A stretch of 33,438 nucleotides of DNA from Phenylobacterium sp. CCH9-H3 (GTDB lineage: Bacteria > Pseudomonadota > Alphaproteobacteria > Caulobacterales > Caulobacteraceae), in assembly GCF_001557235.1 (NCBI RefSeq), contig NZ_LSJI01000050.1, positions 1 to 33,438 of the forward strand. The letters are read 5' to 3'. Positions 7,774-15,543 of this stretch are shown piece after piece; position 1 is the stretch's first letter, and each line of letters opens with the position of its first letter. The notes beneath the pieces were generated by a model. The model searched no databases. It was not told where the DNA came from and saw nothing but the letters and a program-made list of their open reading frames with translations. Position numbers and translations under genes: made by a program.

Positions 7774-8716
7774 CGCCGCGCCACATCCGGGCGGGCCGGC
7801 GCCTACCAAGCCGCGACATCGTCGGCCGGCGCGGCCTGGTCGCCGCTGTCGGTCACGAACACGAAAGGCAGCCCGAACAGCGAGGCCTCATGCACGAGAC
7901 GGCGCCGGCCTTCAGGGCTCTCGCGGTCCCAGGTCGCTTGGGCTAGCCGCAGCGGTGGCTGGTGGTCGAGGCGGGGACGCGCGACGCGGTCCATGCTGTT
8001 GGGCCATCCAGGTCGCGACCGGCAAGCTCGGCGCGGAATCGGGATCAAGGTAGCGCCTCATCCAGGCGAGGGCTCGCGCCCCTAGTCCACGCCGCTATGA
8101 AAGCAGTCGGCTCTCGGATCATTGAAGTTGTCGCCGATCGCTCCATTCTGAAGACCCAGCGAATGCAGATTCAACACCGACATGTGCAGCCCGTCCTACT
8201 GGCAGAGGGATGAACGTGCATATGTAGCCAAATGGCAGTTCACGTCGCGGTCTATTAGACCGGCGCGGTGCTAGCCACGTGGAGTTAGTGTCCGCTTCCC
8301 GGCCCGATCCCAATGTCCGCACCTGGCGCGATGCAGACTGTAGCTAGCCGAGTGAACCCTGGGCAGCGGCTCGCGCAACAGCTGCGAGGCGACCTAGCTA
8401 GAGGTGGCCATACCTCATGCCAGCAAGCCCAACAGCGACCCCCGTGGACGGCGCACGAGCGCGTCGCGTGTTCGTGCCGGTTCAGCACAACGCGTAGCGG
8501 CGTTCGCGGCCTGTCCCGCAGCGGGGTGACATACGGCCCGTCCCGGGCCGGGTAGGCATGCGCCACGGATCGAGACGAACGGGTCCCTGAAGAGCCGATC
8601 GTCCTTCGAGTCTGCCGCGCCCAGCGGCCGCCGTTGCCGCCGGGCCTCTGGCGGGATTCAGCGTCGCGCGCGCCGCAGCAGGCGGCTTGAGCGCACAACG
8701 AGGGAGCCTTTGGGCG
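7774..8716. other. Gene-poor stretch after the NACHT-glycosyltransferase gene
   Basis: No convincing complete gene lies in these 943 bases. Short open frames occur on both strands but lack family resemblance, ribosome sites or consistent codon use, especially between about 8050 and 8650, which is less biased and contains scattered CTAG-rich words. The one coding-like piece is listed separately (7803-7955, minus). No tRNA, clear terminator or direct-repeat attachment site was recognised. It probably marks an old junction at the right side of the XRE-ImmA-ExoI-NACHT block. Confidence 0.5.
7803..7955 (-). pseudogene. Possible C-terminal remnant of an unknown gene
   Basis: On the minus strand the last 50 codons before a stop at 7803 read PLRLAQATWDRESPEGRRRL, then a helix-strand segment LFGLPFVFVTDSG and an acidic tail. 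The codons are almost all G/C-ending and the protein looks soluble and folded. Upstream of about 7955 in this frame the translation becomes Arg/Pro-rich low-quality sequence without a good start. This suggests a gene tail left after deletion or insertion. The family is not recognised and chance is a real alternative. Confidence 0.2.
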
Positions 8717-8989
8717 ATGGTGAGGTTTGGCATCCTGTTCACGGACGAGTACGAGGTCGCCCCGGCTCTGCTGGCGCAGATCCGCGAGGAGGGCGGCCTG
8801 AGCCAGCGCGAAATGGCGCGGGTGCTGGATCGTTCCCAGAGCCACGTGCAACGGATGGAAACGCGGCAGCGCACGATCGAGTTGGTCGAGTTCTGTAAGA
8901 TATGTCGCGCGTCGGGCGTCGATCCCGCACAGGCGCTGCAACGCTTCGTCGACGCCTGGGACGAACAGTCCCGCAAGAGCGCCGCCTGA
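8717..8989 (+). CDS. Small XRE-family helix-turn-helix protein
   Basis: About 90 residues from ATG 8717. The helix-turn-helix runs from roughly residue 13 to 65: LLAQIREEGGLSQREMARVL, then DRSQSHVQRMETRQRTIELV, a classic Cro/CI-type arrangement with recognition helix SQSHVQRME. The rest is a short C-terminal helix (FVDAWDEQSRKSAA). AGGGAG at 8701-8706 is 10 bp before ATG 8717, which favours this start over a TTG at 8687. It ends 3 bp short of the stop of the opposing XRE gene, so the two converge tail to tail. The size and end of the helix-turn-helix region are typical of stand-alone XRE regulators in alphaproteobacteria; the target is unknown. Confidence 0.8.
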   Translation: MVRFGILFTDEYEVAPALLAQIREEGGLSQREMARVLDRSQSHVQRMETRQRTIELVEFCKICRASGVDPAQALQRFVDAWDEQSRKSAA

Positions 8990-8992
8990 GGT

Positions 8993-9274
8993 TCAGCCCC
9001 CCGACGCACCGGGCTCACGGCGCGCCGGCGCACGTGTGTCCGGGGCCGCGGCCCCCGCGGGCGGCTCGAACCCCATCGGCAGGAAGCCGCGCAGGAAGGA
9101 CTCCACCGCCACGGTGACAGGTCCCGAAATGCGCCGCTGACCTGCCTCCATCTCGAGAATCCGGCTGCCGCCGTGCTTTTCGAAGGACGTCAGTCGAAGG
9201 GCCTGGGCGAGGGTGGCCGGGGACCATCCAAGGGCCTCTCGGGCCTGGCGCAGGTGGTGTCCGTTTTCAATCAA
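8993..9274 (-). CDS. Small XRE-like helix-turn-helix protein
   Basis: About 93 residues from TTG 9274: LIENGHHLRQAREALGWSPA, then TLAQALRLTS and RILEMEAGQRRISGPVTVAV. This is an XRE-type helix-turn-helix with an insertion (FEKHGGS) between the second helix and the recognition segment, followed by FLRGFLPMGF and a Pro/Ala-rich tail. TTG 9274 is preferred because GGGAG lies 8 bp before it; an upstream TTG at 9289 in the same frame lacks a ribosome site. The start overlaps the end of the gene upstream (stop at 9267-9269) by 8 bases, which implies coupled translation. The gene faces the plus-strand XRE gene, whose stop is 3 bp away. Confidence 0.65.
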   Translation of the reverse strand: MIENGHHLRQAREALGWSPATLAQALRLTSFEKHGGSRILEMEAGQRRISGPVTVAVESFLRGFLPMGFEPPAGAAAPDTRAPARREPGASGG

Positions 9275-9866
9275 GGTCGACACTCCCAAGGGGAATGGAC
9301 GCAGAGGTCCACAAGTCCAAATCCTCTTGCCCGGAGACGTCCGCTCGGCACGGGCGCAGGGCCGTCAGACCGGTGCGTGCGGCCAGGCGGTGGTCCGCAA
9401 CCCGCGCGAACGGGCCGTCCCATAGAAGCTCATCGGGCCAGGCGCATTCGGAGCCGGGTTGAGGCATCGGGCGGGCGGGGAGCCAGCGCGCCTGCGACGC
9501 GCGCGGCGCCGGCGCCGCGGCGCGCCGCCGTAGCGCCGCCACCAGGGCGGTCATGTCCGGTCGGGCGGCATAGGCCGAAGCCCACGCGGCGAGTCCTGGC
9601 GAGTGCGCCTCTTCCGCCGGCGACAAGCCTTCGGCCGGGTTGGCCGCGTCGTCGTGTTCCATGCGGAGCACGCGGCGGACGGCGTCCAGCCGAACGCCGC
9701 GACCGCGCAGCGCCAGGAGGAGGCGGAAATCCGGAACCGACGCGCCGGGCTCGACGGGCGCGGCCACCCCTTCTCGGGAACGCGGCGGATCGCACCGCCG
9801 GACAGTGCGGACGATCAGGCCGATCGTCTCGCGCAAAGCCCTCATCTCCCAAGCGGAGGCGGTCAT
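9267..9866 (-). CDS. Hypothetical protein upstream of XRE gene
   Basis: 199 residues from ATG 9866, family not recognised. The N-terminal third (RALRETIGLIVRTVRRC, then DFRLLLALRGRGVRLDAVRR) is helical with many Arg and Leu; the middle is Ala-rich (AAWASAYAARPDMTALVAAL); the last third is Trp/Pro-containing without a visible motif. There is no signal peptide or membrane segment. Codons are mostly G/C-ending and the translation reads as a normal soluble protein, unlike the opposite-strand frame. Its stop lies inside the start region of the XRE gene behind it, so the two look like an operon, perhaps a regulator and partner. A toxin-antitoxin-like pair is possible but nothing in the sequence proves it. 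The start has no clear ribosome site. Confidence 0.5.
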   Translation of the reverse strand: MTASAWEMRALRETIGLIVRTVRRCDPPRSREGVAAPVEPGASVPDFRLLLALRGRGVRLDAVRRVLRMEHDDAANPAEGLSPAEEAHSPGLAAWASAYAARPDMTALVAALRRRAAAPAPRASQARWLPARPMPQPGSECAWPDELLWDGPFARVADHRLAARTGLTALRPCRADVSGQEDLDLWTSASIPLGSVDLD

Positions 9867-10051
9867 CCGAAGACGCCCGCGGCGCGCCCGTTGCAGGCCG
9901 CGTCCGAACGCGGCCGCGCGGCCGTCGAGCTCCTGCTGCCCGAGCCTGCTGTCGACACCACCATGCGCCAGGGCCTAACAACCTCGGGCGCAGCCCGCTG
10001 TACCCTTCGGCAGGGGCCGCAGTAGGTGAAGCGGCTCCACCCGGACGTATC

Positions 10052-10291
10052 TCACCACAGGCCCAGCCATCGCAGCCGCCGATCCCCGGCCGCCGCGCTG
10101 TTCGCCGGACGGCCCAAGCGCGTCGCGTCGGTTCGGGGCGGGGAGGCGGAAGGGATGTCCCATGCCTCGGTGACGGACCCTCGCGGCGACGCCGGATGTT
10201 CGTTTGGGACACTCATGCAGATGGGCACGGCGAGATAGTCGGTGACGTCCACCACGACGGTTCGAAACGGTGTCTTCGAAGCGCAGGTCAT
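10052..10291 (-). CDS. Possible small hypothetical protein
   Basis: A 79-residue frame from ATG 10291, beginning MTCASKTPFRTVVVDVTDYL and continuing AVPICMSVPNEH before a Ser/Pro/Arg-rich second half. The first 35 residues have a plausible strand-rich composition and mostly G/C-ending codons; the second half is less convincing. The start codon sits inside a perfect inverted repeat (10281-10302). No family is recognised and it may be spurious. Confidence 0.25.
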   Translation of the reverse strand: MTCASKTPFRTVVVDVTDYLAVPICMSVPNEHPASPRGSVTEAWDIPSASPPRTDATRLGRPANSAAAGDRRLRWLGLW

Positions 10292-10302
10292 CGGACCTGC
10301 GC
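10281..10302. repeat. Perfect inverted repeat, 9-bp arms
   Basis: GCGCAGGTC-ATCG-GACCTGCGC forms a perfect 9-bp-arm hairpin with a 4-base loop. On the minus strand it covers the ATG of the small frame at 10291, so it could be an operator or a structure that hides the start. No T-run follows on either strand, which argues against an intrinsic terminator. It lies downstream of the Usp stop at 10419. Confidence 0.4.
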
Positions 10303-10418
10303 CCTTGCGCTTGCGGCGGGTGAAGGGCGCGGCGCGCCTCCTGAACCGGAAGGGCAGGGCGCTGGCGCACGCCGCGCGTGGGTTACCGCCGCCACGGACC
10401 GGTCCCTGACGGCCTCCC

Positions 10419-10880
10419 TCACGCGACGGCGCCGATCTGCGCTTCAAACTCCGCATCGGACACCTGCATGCGGCAGACGAGGACACTGCATCCCACCGAG
10501 TCGATCAGATAGGCGCCGCTGCTGCCTGACCACCAGCGGTCCAGCAGGCTCTGGCGGCGGTGCCCGACCATCACGAGGTCGGCGCGGAAGCCGCGAGCAT
10601 GCGCGGCGATCACCGCGGCGGGTTCTCCGGCCTCGACCGTGCCGCTGGCACGCAGGCCGAGCCGCCGCAGCCGCGCCAAGCCCTGGTCGAGCAAGGGCGC
10701 CAGATGGGCGCGGACGGGCAAGGGATGGATCCCGTCGGCCACCTTGATGGCGAACGGCTCCCGTTCGATGATCAGCAGGTAAACCTCAGCCCCAAAGGCG
10801 CGCGCCGCCAGCGCCCCCTCGCGGAGTGCGGCCAGCCCTTCCCGGGTGCCGTCGCTGGCGAGCAGGATCCGCGCGTACAC
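10419..10880 (-). CDS. Universal stress protein (UspA family)
   Basis: About 153 residues. The fold signature is complete: N-terminal strand YARILLASDGTREGLAALRE, the central AEVYLLIIE strand, EAGEPAAVIAAHARGFRADL, then VMVGHRRQSLLDRWWSGSSG and a C-terminal CSVLVCR strand. The ATP-binding pattern G-x2-G-x9-G(S/T) is only partly kept: GHRR replaces the second glycine but GS is present, so nucleotide binding is uncertain. GTG 10880 is preferred because GGAGG lies 7 bp before it; ATG 10886 in the same frame is only one base from that ribosome site. A TGTCGC-N8-GGGACA palindrome lies 72 bp upstream. Single-domain Usp proteins act in the cytoplasm in stress or stationary phase. Confidence 0.88.
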   Translation of the reverse strand: MYARILLASDGTREGLAALREGALAARAFGAEVYLLIIEREPFAIKVADGIHPLPVRAHLAPLLDQGLARLRRLGLRASGTVEAGEPAAVIAAHARGFRADLVMVGHRRQSLLDRWWSGSSGAYLIDSVGCSVLVCRMQVSDAEFEAQIGAVA

Positions 10881-10951
10881 TCCCATGCCTCCACCGGGCA
10901 GCTTGTCGCGCTGCTTCGACCTTGATCATAGCTGGGCACGTCCCGCCCACC

Positions 10952-10971
10952 TGTCGCCCACGCTGGGGACA
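10952..10971. promoter_or_regulatory. Palindromic operator candidate 1 (TGTCGC-N8-GGGACA)
   Basis: A one-mismatch member of the TGTCCC-N8-GGGACA family found seven times in this window. It lies 72 bp upstream of the Usp gene start, between that gene and the response-regulator stop at 11044. Confidence 0.5.
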
Positions 10972-11043
10972 GCGGGCCTGCGCTTGGAACCGGCGGCCGG
11001 CGGGTTCGTCCGGCCTCCGCGCAGCGCGGCCGCGAACCCGACG

Positions 11044-11583
11044 TCACTTGGGATAGGGGGCGCGCTCCGAGAGCACCGCGCGCAGAGCCGCTTCGAGGGC
11101 GCGTTCCGCGTACGGTTTGTCCAACACGAGGCGTTGAGCGTGTCGCTCGACGACGCCCTGGACCCCATAGGCGGTGGCGAACAGGAAGGGGATGCCGCGT
11201 ACGTCTAGGGCGTCGGCGACGGGGAAGACGGCAATCCCGCAGAGATTCACGTCCAGCACCGCCGCATCCAGGGGGTGGGTGGCAAGGAGCTCGAGCGCTT
11301 CATCGACGCTGACGGCGGGGCCCACGACCTCGCATCCCAAGGCCGCCAGCCGATCTTCGAGCAGGAGGGCCACGAGGGTTTCGTCCTCCACCACGAGGAT
11401 GCGCGCATCCCGCAGTCTGTCGGCGTCGGGCCGCGCCGCCGCACCCAGCCCGCCGCGGCGCGGTGCGCCCGCGGCCCCGCTCACGGCCCAACGGATGTGG
11501 AGCGGCGCGAGCTGTTGGCCGATGGCGCTGTGCATGGCCTGCGCCGGCGGGGAGCGAACGACCCAGGGACTGACAGCAGACAT
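11044..11583 (-). CDS. Single-domain response regulator (receiver protein)
   Basis: 179 residues. A CheY-like receiver begins at about residue 61: RILVVEDE with acidic pocket E66 and D67, phospho-acceptor D111 in AAVLDVNL, T137 in FLFATAYG and K156 in VLDKPY. No output domain follows, so it probably acts through a partner or as a phosphate relay or sink. The first 58 residues (SPWVVRSPPAQAMHS and onward) match no domain; a shorter protein starting nearer the receiver is possible. No histidine kinase is visible in the window. A perfect TGTCCC-N8-GGGACA palindrome sits 64 bp upstream of the ATG, and another lies between this gene and the divergent TonB receptor, so the two may be co-regulated. 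Confidence 0.85.
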   Translation of the reverse strand: MSAVSPWVVRSPPAQAMHSAIGQQLAPLHIRWAVSGAAGAPRRGGLGAAARPDADRLRDARILVVEDETLVALLLEDRLAALGCEVVGPAVSVDEALELLATHPLDAAVLDVNLCGIAVFPVADALDVRGIPFLFATAYGVQGVVERHAQRLVLDKPYAERALEAALRAVLSERAPYPK

Positions 11584-11647
11584 CGGCCCCCCACGCGCAA
11601 AAGTTCAGTTCCGCTCGCTTGCGTTGCAGGCCGACACCTGGCCGGTC

Positions 11648-11667
11648 TGTCCCAACGATCGGGGACA
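11648..11667. promoter_or_regulatory. Palindromic operator candidate 2 (TGTCCC-N8-GGGACA)
   Basis: Perfect arms, spacer AACGATCG. It lies 64 bp upstream of the response-regulator ATG and on the receptor side of that gene. One of four perfect copies in the window. Confidence 0.6.
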
Positions 11668-11779
11668 AACGGCTCAGCCGCGGGCGGTCCACGGGCCGGG
11701 AGATCTGCCGTGCGCCAAGGGGAAAGCGGCCCCCGGAGCCGCCGGATGAGGAGGTCGCGACCCTCGGCGCCGCCGAAAG

Positions 11780-11799
11780 TGTCCCTCTGCGAGGGGACA
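11780..11799. promoter_or_regulatory. Palindromic operator candidate 3 (TGTCCC-N8-GGGACA)
   Basis: Perfect arms, spacer TCTGCGAG. It lies 132 bp from candidate 2 and 268 bp upstream of the first TonB receptor. The paired arrangement is repeated before the second receptor. Confidence 0.6.
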
Positions 11800-12067
11800 C
11801 GGCCCCCTCGGCGACCTCAACTACAACCTTATCAGTAACGGCGTTCGCGATCCGAACTCCCGCGCGGCGGTGGCCGTCTGGGGCGCCCTCGGGCGCATCG
11901 CCTCTGAGTCTTAATCGTCTGCACAAACGACAACAGAAACGGCAGGCGCGGGGAAGATTGCTTAGGAGTGCGTCACGCGGTCTGCCCATCGGGCCCGCGG
12001 CGGTCTTCTTGCGGGCGTCAAGGCCCGCCGGCTCCCCGGCCCGACGTCGCGCATAGGGAGCAAGCAC

Positions 12068-14230
12068 GTGGCGAACTCGAACAAGCGAATCCTCTTGATG
12101 CGAGCGTCGGCCGCGGCGCTCACCGTTCTGTCGCTGGCCGCGGTCGCCCCGTCGGTCGCCGCCCAGGAGGCGCCGGCGCCCGACGCCCTCGAAGAGGTGG
12201 TGGTCACCGCACAGCGCCGCAGTGAGAACCTGCAGAACGTGCCGATCGCGGTCACCGCCCTGACCGAGGGCGCGCTCGCCGACGCCGGCATCTCGAAGAC
12301 CGACGACCTGGTCACGGTGACGCCGGGCCTGATCTACTATCGGACTTCAGGCGCCGCCTCGCCCTTCATCCGAGGCATCGGCGGCATCAGCACCTCGGCC
12401 GGCAATGAAGGCAGCGTCGCGACCTATGTGGATGGGGTCTACATCCGCGACATGTTCACCGTCACCCAGACGTTCAACAACGTCGAACGGGTGGAGGTGC
12501 TGAAGGGCCCGCAAGGCACGCTGTTCGGGCGCAACGCCACCGGCGGCGCGATCCAGACGATCACCAAGACGCCCTCGCATGATCGCGAGGCGATCGTCGG
12601 CCTGAGCTATGGGTCGTACTCGATCCTGAAGGGCGACTTCTATGGGACCACGGGCCTGACGGAGAATCTGGCGGCGGACCTGTCCATCGCCTTCCGCGAG
12701 CAGGGCGACGGGACCGGCACGGAGCGGGTCCGCGGGATCGACATCGGCTTCGAGGAATACCAGAACCTGCGCACTAAGGTGCTGTGGACGCCCGGCGAGG
12801 ACACCGACGTCGTGCTGACCGGGCAGTGGGTCGAATCCAAGGAGTGGTATGGGCAGGCCTGTCAGCCGGGCAGCATCTGCATCAGCCCCTACTCGCCGAA
12901 CTTCGCCGATGTCTCGCTGAACTTCTCGGTGCCGGCGCGGGCGCACAGCCTCCTGGGCGCTTTGCACGCCACCCACAACTTCGGACCGGTCAGCCTCGTC
13001 AGCATTTCGTCCTACCAGCGGACCAAGTCGGACTATCCGGTCGACTCGGACTTCTCCGGCGTCACGTTCCAGCACATCGGCCGCATCCAGACGACCGAGA
13101 CCTACAGCCAGGAGTTCCAGCTCCAGTCGACCTATGAGTCGCCGTTTCAGTGGGTGCTAGGCGCCTTCTACTGGCGCGACAAGTCGGCCTCGGCCCCGGC
13201 GACCCTGCAGACCGCGACCGCCTTCACCATCGTCAATTCTAACGTCGGCACGGAATCCTACGCCGCGTTTGCGCAGGGCTACTACAACTTCACCGATGCG
13301 ACCCAGCTGACGATCGGCGCCCGCTGGACGCACGAGGAGCGCGACCTCTACGGGGCGACGAACCGCGTCACCCTGCGGCAGATCGTGCCGTTCGCCCTGG
13401 AAAACACCTTCGAGGAGCCGTCCTACCGCGCTGCCCTGAGCCACGAGTTCAACGACGATGTGATGGCCTACGTCTCCTACAACCGCAGCTTCAAGAGCGG
13501 GGCCTACAACTCGTTCGTGGCGACGGGCGTGCCCGATCCGGCCACCCGGCCCGAGATCCTCGAGGCCTATGCCGTGGGCGTGAAAAGCGACCTGCTGGAC
13601 CGGCGGGTGCGGGTCAACGCGGAGGTCTTCCTGAACAAAATCCGCGATCTCCAGCTGCGTCGGCAAGAGTCCGGGTTCACGCGCGTGATCAATGCCGCCG
13701 CCGCCGAGATCAAGGGCCTGGACCTGCAGGTCACCGCGCTCGTGAGCCACAACCTGACGGTCGACCTCGGCCTCAGCGTGCTCGACACCGAGTACACCGA
13801 CTTCCCGAACTGCCCGGCCTCCGTGCCCAGCCAGGCGGCGAACGGCGGGCGGGGCGGCAACGTCGAGGTGATCCGCAACTGCACGGGCAAGGAGATCCTC
13901 AACTCGCCGGACTTCACGGTGAACGCCGGGCTGCGCCACACCCTGCCGCTGGCGAACGGGTCGCGCATCGAATCCAACCTCACCTACTATTACAACGACG
14001 GCTACTTCGGGGACGCGTTCAACACCTTCCGCCAGTCCAGCTACAACCTGCTGAACCTAACCCTGAACTGGGTGAGCCCAGACGACAGGTTCGAGGTCGG
14101 CTTCTATGGCAAGAACCTCACCGAGGCGCGCTTCGCGCCGACCCTCAACCAGAGCTCGTTCGGCAACAACATCCTGGTCGGCGCCATCCCGCGCGAGCTG
14201 GGGGTGCAGCTGAAGGCGCGCTTCAACTAG
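12068..14230 (+). CDS. TonB-dependent outer-membrane receptor
   Basis: 720 residues. A signal peptide covers about residues 1-32 (LTVLSLAAVAPSVAAQ); a TonB box-like LEEVVVTAQRR is at 41-51; the plug follows with PFIRGIGG, YVDGVYI and VEVLKGPQGTLFGRNATGGA, the usual plug landmarks. The remainder is a 22-strand-type barrel of alternating aromatic strands ending in LGVQLKARFN. It is of the FepA/CirA-like type common in Caulobacterales and Sphingomonadales, where most substrates are unknown and not limited to iron. GTG 12068 has AGGGAG 7 bp upstream. The stop overlaps the start of the SGNH hydrolase by one base (TAGTG), so transporter and hydrolase are co-translated, which points to an ester or glycoconjugate as substrate. 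Two palindromic operator candidates lie upstream. Confidence 0.95.
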   Translation: MANSNKRILLMRASAAALTVLSLAAVAPSVAAQEAPAPDALEEVVVTAQRRSENLQNVPIAVTALTEGALADAGISKTDDLVTVTPGLIYYRTSGAASPFIRGIGGISTSAGNEGSVATYVDGVYIRDMFTVTQTFNNVERVEVLKGPQGTLFGRNATGGAIQTITKTPSHDREAIVGLSYGSYSILKGDFYGTTGLTENLAADLSIAFREQGDGTGTERVRGIDIGFEEYQNLRTKVLWTPGEDTDVVLTGQWVESKEWYGQACQPGSICISPYSPNFADVSLNFSVPARAHSLLGALHATHNFGPVSLVSISSYQRTKSDYPVDSDFSGVTFQHIGRIQTTETYSQEFQLQSTYESPFQWVLGAFYWRDKSASAPATLQTATAFTIVNSNVGTESYAAFAQGYYNFTDATQLTIGARWTHEERDLYGATNRVTLRQIVPFALENTFEEPSYRAALSHEFNDDVMAYVSYNRSFKSGAYNSFVATGVPDPATRPEILEAYAVGVKSDLLDRRVRVNAEVFLNKIRDLQLRRQESGFTRVINAAAAEIKGLDLQVTALVSHNLTVDLGLSVLDTEYTDFPNCPASVPSQAANGGRGGNVEVIRNCTGKEILNSPDFTVNAGLRHTLPLANGSRIESNLTYYYNDGYFGDAFNTFRQSSYNLLNLTLNWVSPDDRFEVGFYGKNLTEARFAPTLNQSSFGNNILVGAIPRELGVQLKARFN

Positions 14231-15486
14231 TGACCACGCGGACCGCCGGTACGCCGCACCCGGCCAGCGGCCCGCGGCGCGGCTGCGGCTGGCCCACTGC
14301 GGGTCTCGCCGCCGCCGCGCTCTGGGGACTGGCGCCGCCGGCCCAGGCGGCGTGGATCGGGAGCTGGGGGGCCTCGCCCGCACCCCCGATCACGGCAGCC
14401 GATGCCGATGTAAGGACGCTCACGCCGCGCTTTGAGGACCAGACCCTGGTCCAGGTGGTACGGCTCAGCGCCGGCGGCCGGAGACTGCGCCTGCGGATTT
14501 CCAACGAATACGGCGAAGGCCAACTCACGCTCGGCGCGGCTGAGGTCAGCCTCCTGGCGGCCGACGGGACGGAGGGGCCGCGCCGGACCGTCACCTTCGG
14601 CGACAGCCGGCGCGTCGTGATGCCGCCTGGCGCGCCCGCGCTCAGCGATCCCGTCGACTTGGTCACGCCGCCCCTGGCTCGCCTGCGCATCACCTTGCAC
14701 GTGGCGGGACGCGCGCTCTGCACCTGCCACGTCGCCGGCGGCGAGCGCGTGCAGGTCTCGCCCCCAGGCGACCACACCGACCGCCCCTTCCAATCGGTGG
14801 CGCCGGCCGGCGCGTCCTATCGCGCCTTCCTCACCGGCGTGGAGGTCGCTGCGGCGACGTCCGGCCCCGTGATCGTGGCCTTCGGCGATTCCATCACTGA
14901 CGGCCTTGCCTCCAGCGTCGGAATGAACCGGCGCTGGCCAGACCGGCTAGCGGAACGCCTCGCTGCGCGCCGCGGGCCTCCAGCTGCAGTCGTCAATGCG
15001 GGCATCAGCGGCAACCGACTGCTCTCCGACGGCTATCGACCCGCGGCGGGCGAGGCCGCCCTGCGACGCTTCGACCGCGACGTCCTGGCAGTCTCCGGGG
15101 TGACCCATCTGATCGTGCTCGAGGGCGTCAACGACCTCGGCTTCGGCGGGGCGCAGCCACCCGACGCCCAGCGCCTCATCTTCGCCTACCGCCAGCTCAT
15201 TGCGCGCGCCCATGCCCATGGGGTCCGGGTGATCGGAGGTACGATCCTTCCCTACGGCGGCGGGGTCTACTTCAACGCGTCCGGCGAGGCGGTGCGCCAG
15301 GCGGTGAACGCCTGGATCCGCACGAGTGGCGCGTTCGACGGGGTGGTCGACTTCGACGCCGCGATGCGCGATCCCGCGACGCCAACGCGGCTGCGGCCGG
15401 ATTTCCACGCCGGCGACTGGATCCATCCCAATGACGCCGGCTACGCGGCGATGGCTGCGGCGTTCGATCTGTCGCTGCTGAAATAG
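14230..15486 (+). CDS. Exported SGNH/GDSL-family hydrolase
   Basis: 418 residues from GTG 14230. A signal-like segment GLAAAALWGLAPPAQA ends near residue 40. The catalytic part begins about residue 213 with block I FGDSITDG (nucleophile S221), then NAGISGNRLL, VNDLGFG, and the DWIHPNDAGY block with D396 and H399, so Ser, Gly, Asn, Asp and His of SGNH hydrolases are all visible. The preceding 170 residues (WIGSWGASPAPP onward) resemble the beta-rich N-terminal half of GDSL-like lipase/acylhydrolases with two-domain layout. It should remove acyl or other ester groups in the periplasm. The gene overlaps the receptor by one base, so hydrolysis and import are linked. There is no sign of a membrane anchor. 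Confidence 0.9.
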   Translation: MTTRTAGTPHPASGPRRGCGWPTAGLAAAALWGLAPPAQAAWIGSWGASPAPPITAADADVRTLTPRFEDQTLVQVVRLSAGGRRLRLRISNEYGEGQLTLGAAEVSLLAADGTEGPRRTVTFGDSRRVVMPPGAPALSDPVDLVTPPLARLRITLHVAGRALCTCHVAGGERVQVSPPGDHTDRPFQSVAPAGASYRAFLTGVEVAAATSGPVIVAFGDSITDGLASSVGMNRRWPDRLAERLAARRGPPAAVVNAGISGNRLLSDGYRPAAGEAALRRFDRDVLAVSGVTHLIVLEGVNDLGFGGAQPPDAQRLIFAYRQLIARAHAHGVRVIGGTILPYGGGVYFNASGEAVRQAVNAWIRTSGAFDGVVDFDAAMRDPATPTRLRPDFHAGDWIHPNDAGYAAMAAAFDLSLLK

Positions 15487-15523
15487 GCGCCGCCCCGATC
15501 TGCGCCGCAGTTACCGACGCCGC

Positions 15524-15543
15524 TGTCCCTGCCGATGGCGACA
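15524..15543. promoter_or_regulatory. Palindromic operator candidate 4 (TGTCCC-N8-GCGACA)
   Basis: One mismatch in the right arm, spacer TGCCGATG. It lies 138 bp upstream of the Gfo/Idh/MocA-like gene and 38 bp after the SGNH hydrolase stop, so that gene and those behind it may form a separately controlled unit. Confidence 0.5.

Larger units (their letters stand above)
9867..10418. other. Stretch with no firm gene
   Basis: Between the hypothetical gene and the Usp gene no family could be recognised on either strand. Long open frames exist on both strands but read as Arg/Pro/Gly-rich antisense-type translations. The only candidates listed are a weak 79-residue minus-strand frame and a perfect 22-bp palindrome at its start codon. 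Confidence 0.45.
11584..12067. other. Divergent regulatory region with two operator candidates
   Basis: This 484-base gap separates the response regulator (minus) from the first TonB receptor (plus). No gene is supported inside it. It holds two perfect TGTCCC-N8-GGGACA palindromes whose starts are 132 bp apart, and a less GC-rich part around 11815-11965 where the receptor promoter may lie. AGGGAG at 12055-12060 is the ribosome site for the receptor. Confidence 0.55.

Noticed and set aside
9173..10747. 524-codon plus-strand open frame
   Set aside because: Its translation is almost entirely Arg/Pro/Gly/Ala low-complexity and it lies opposite the Usp gene and the unknown minus-strand protein; it is a high-GC antisense frame.
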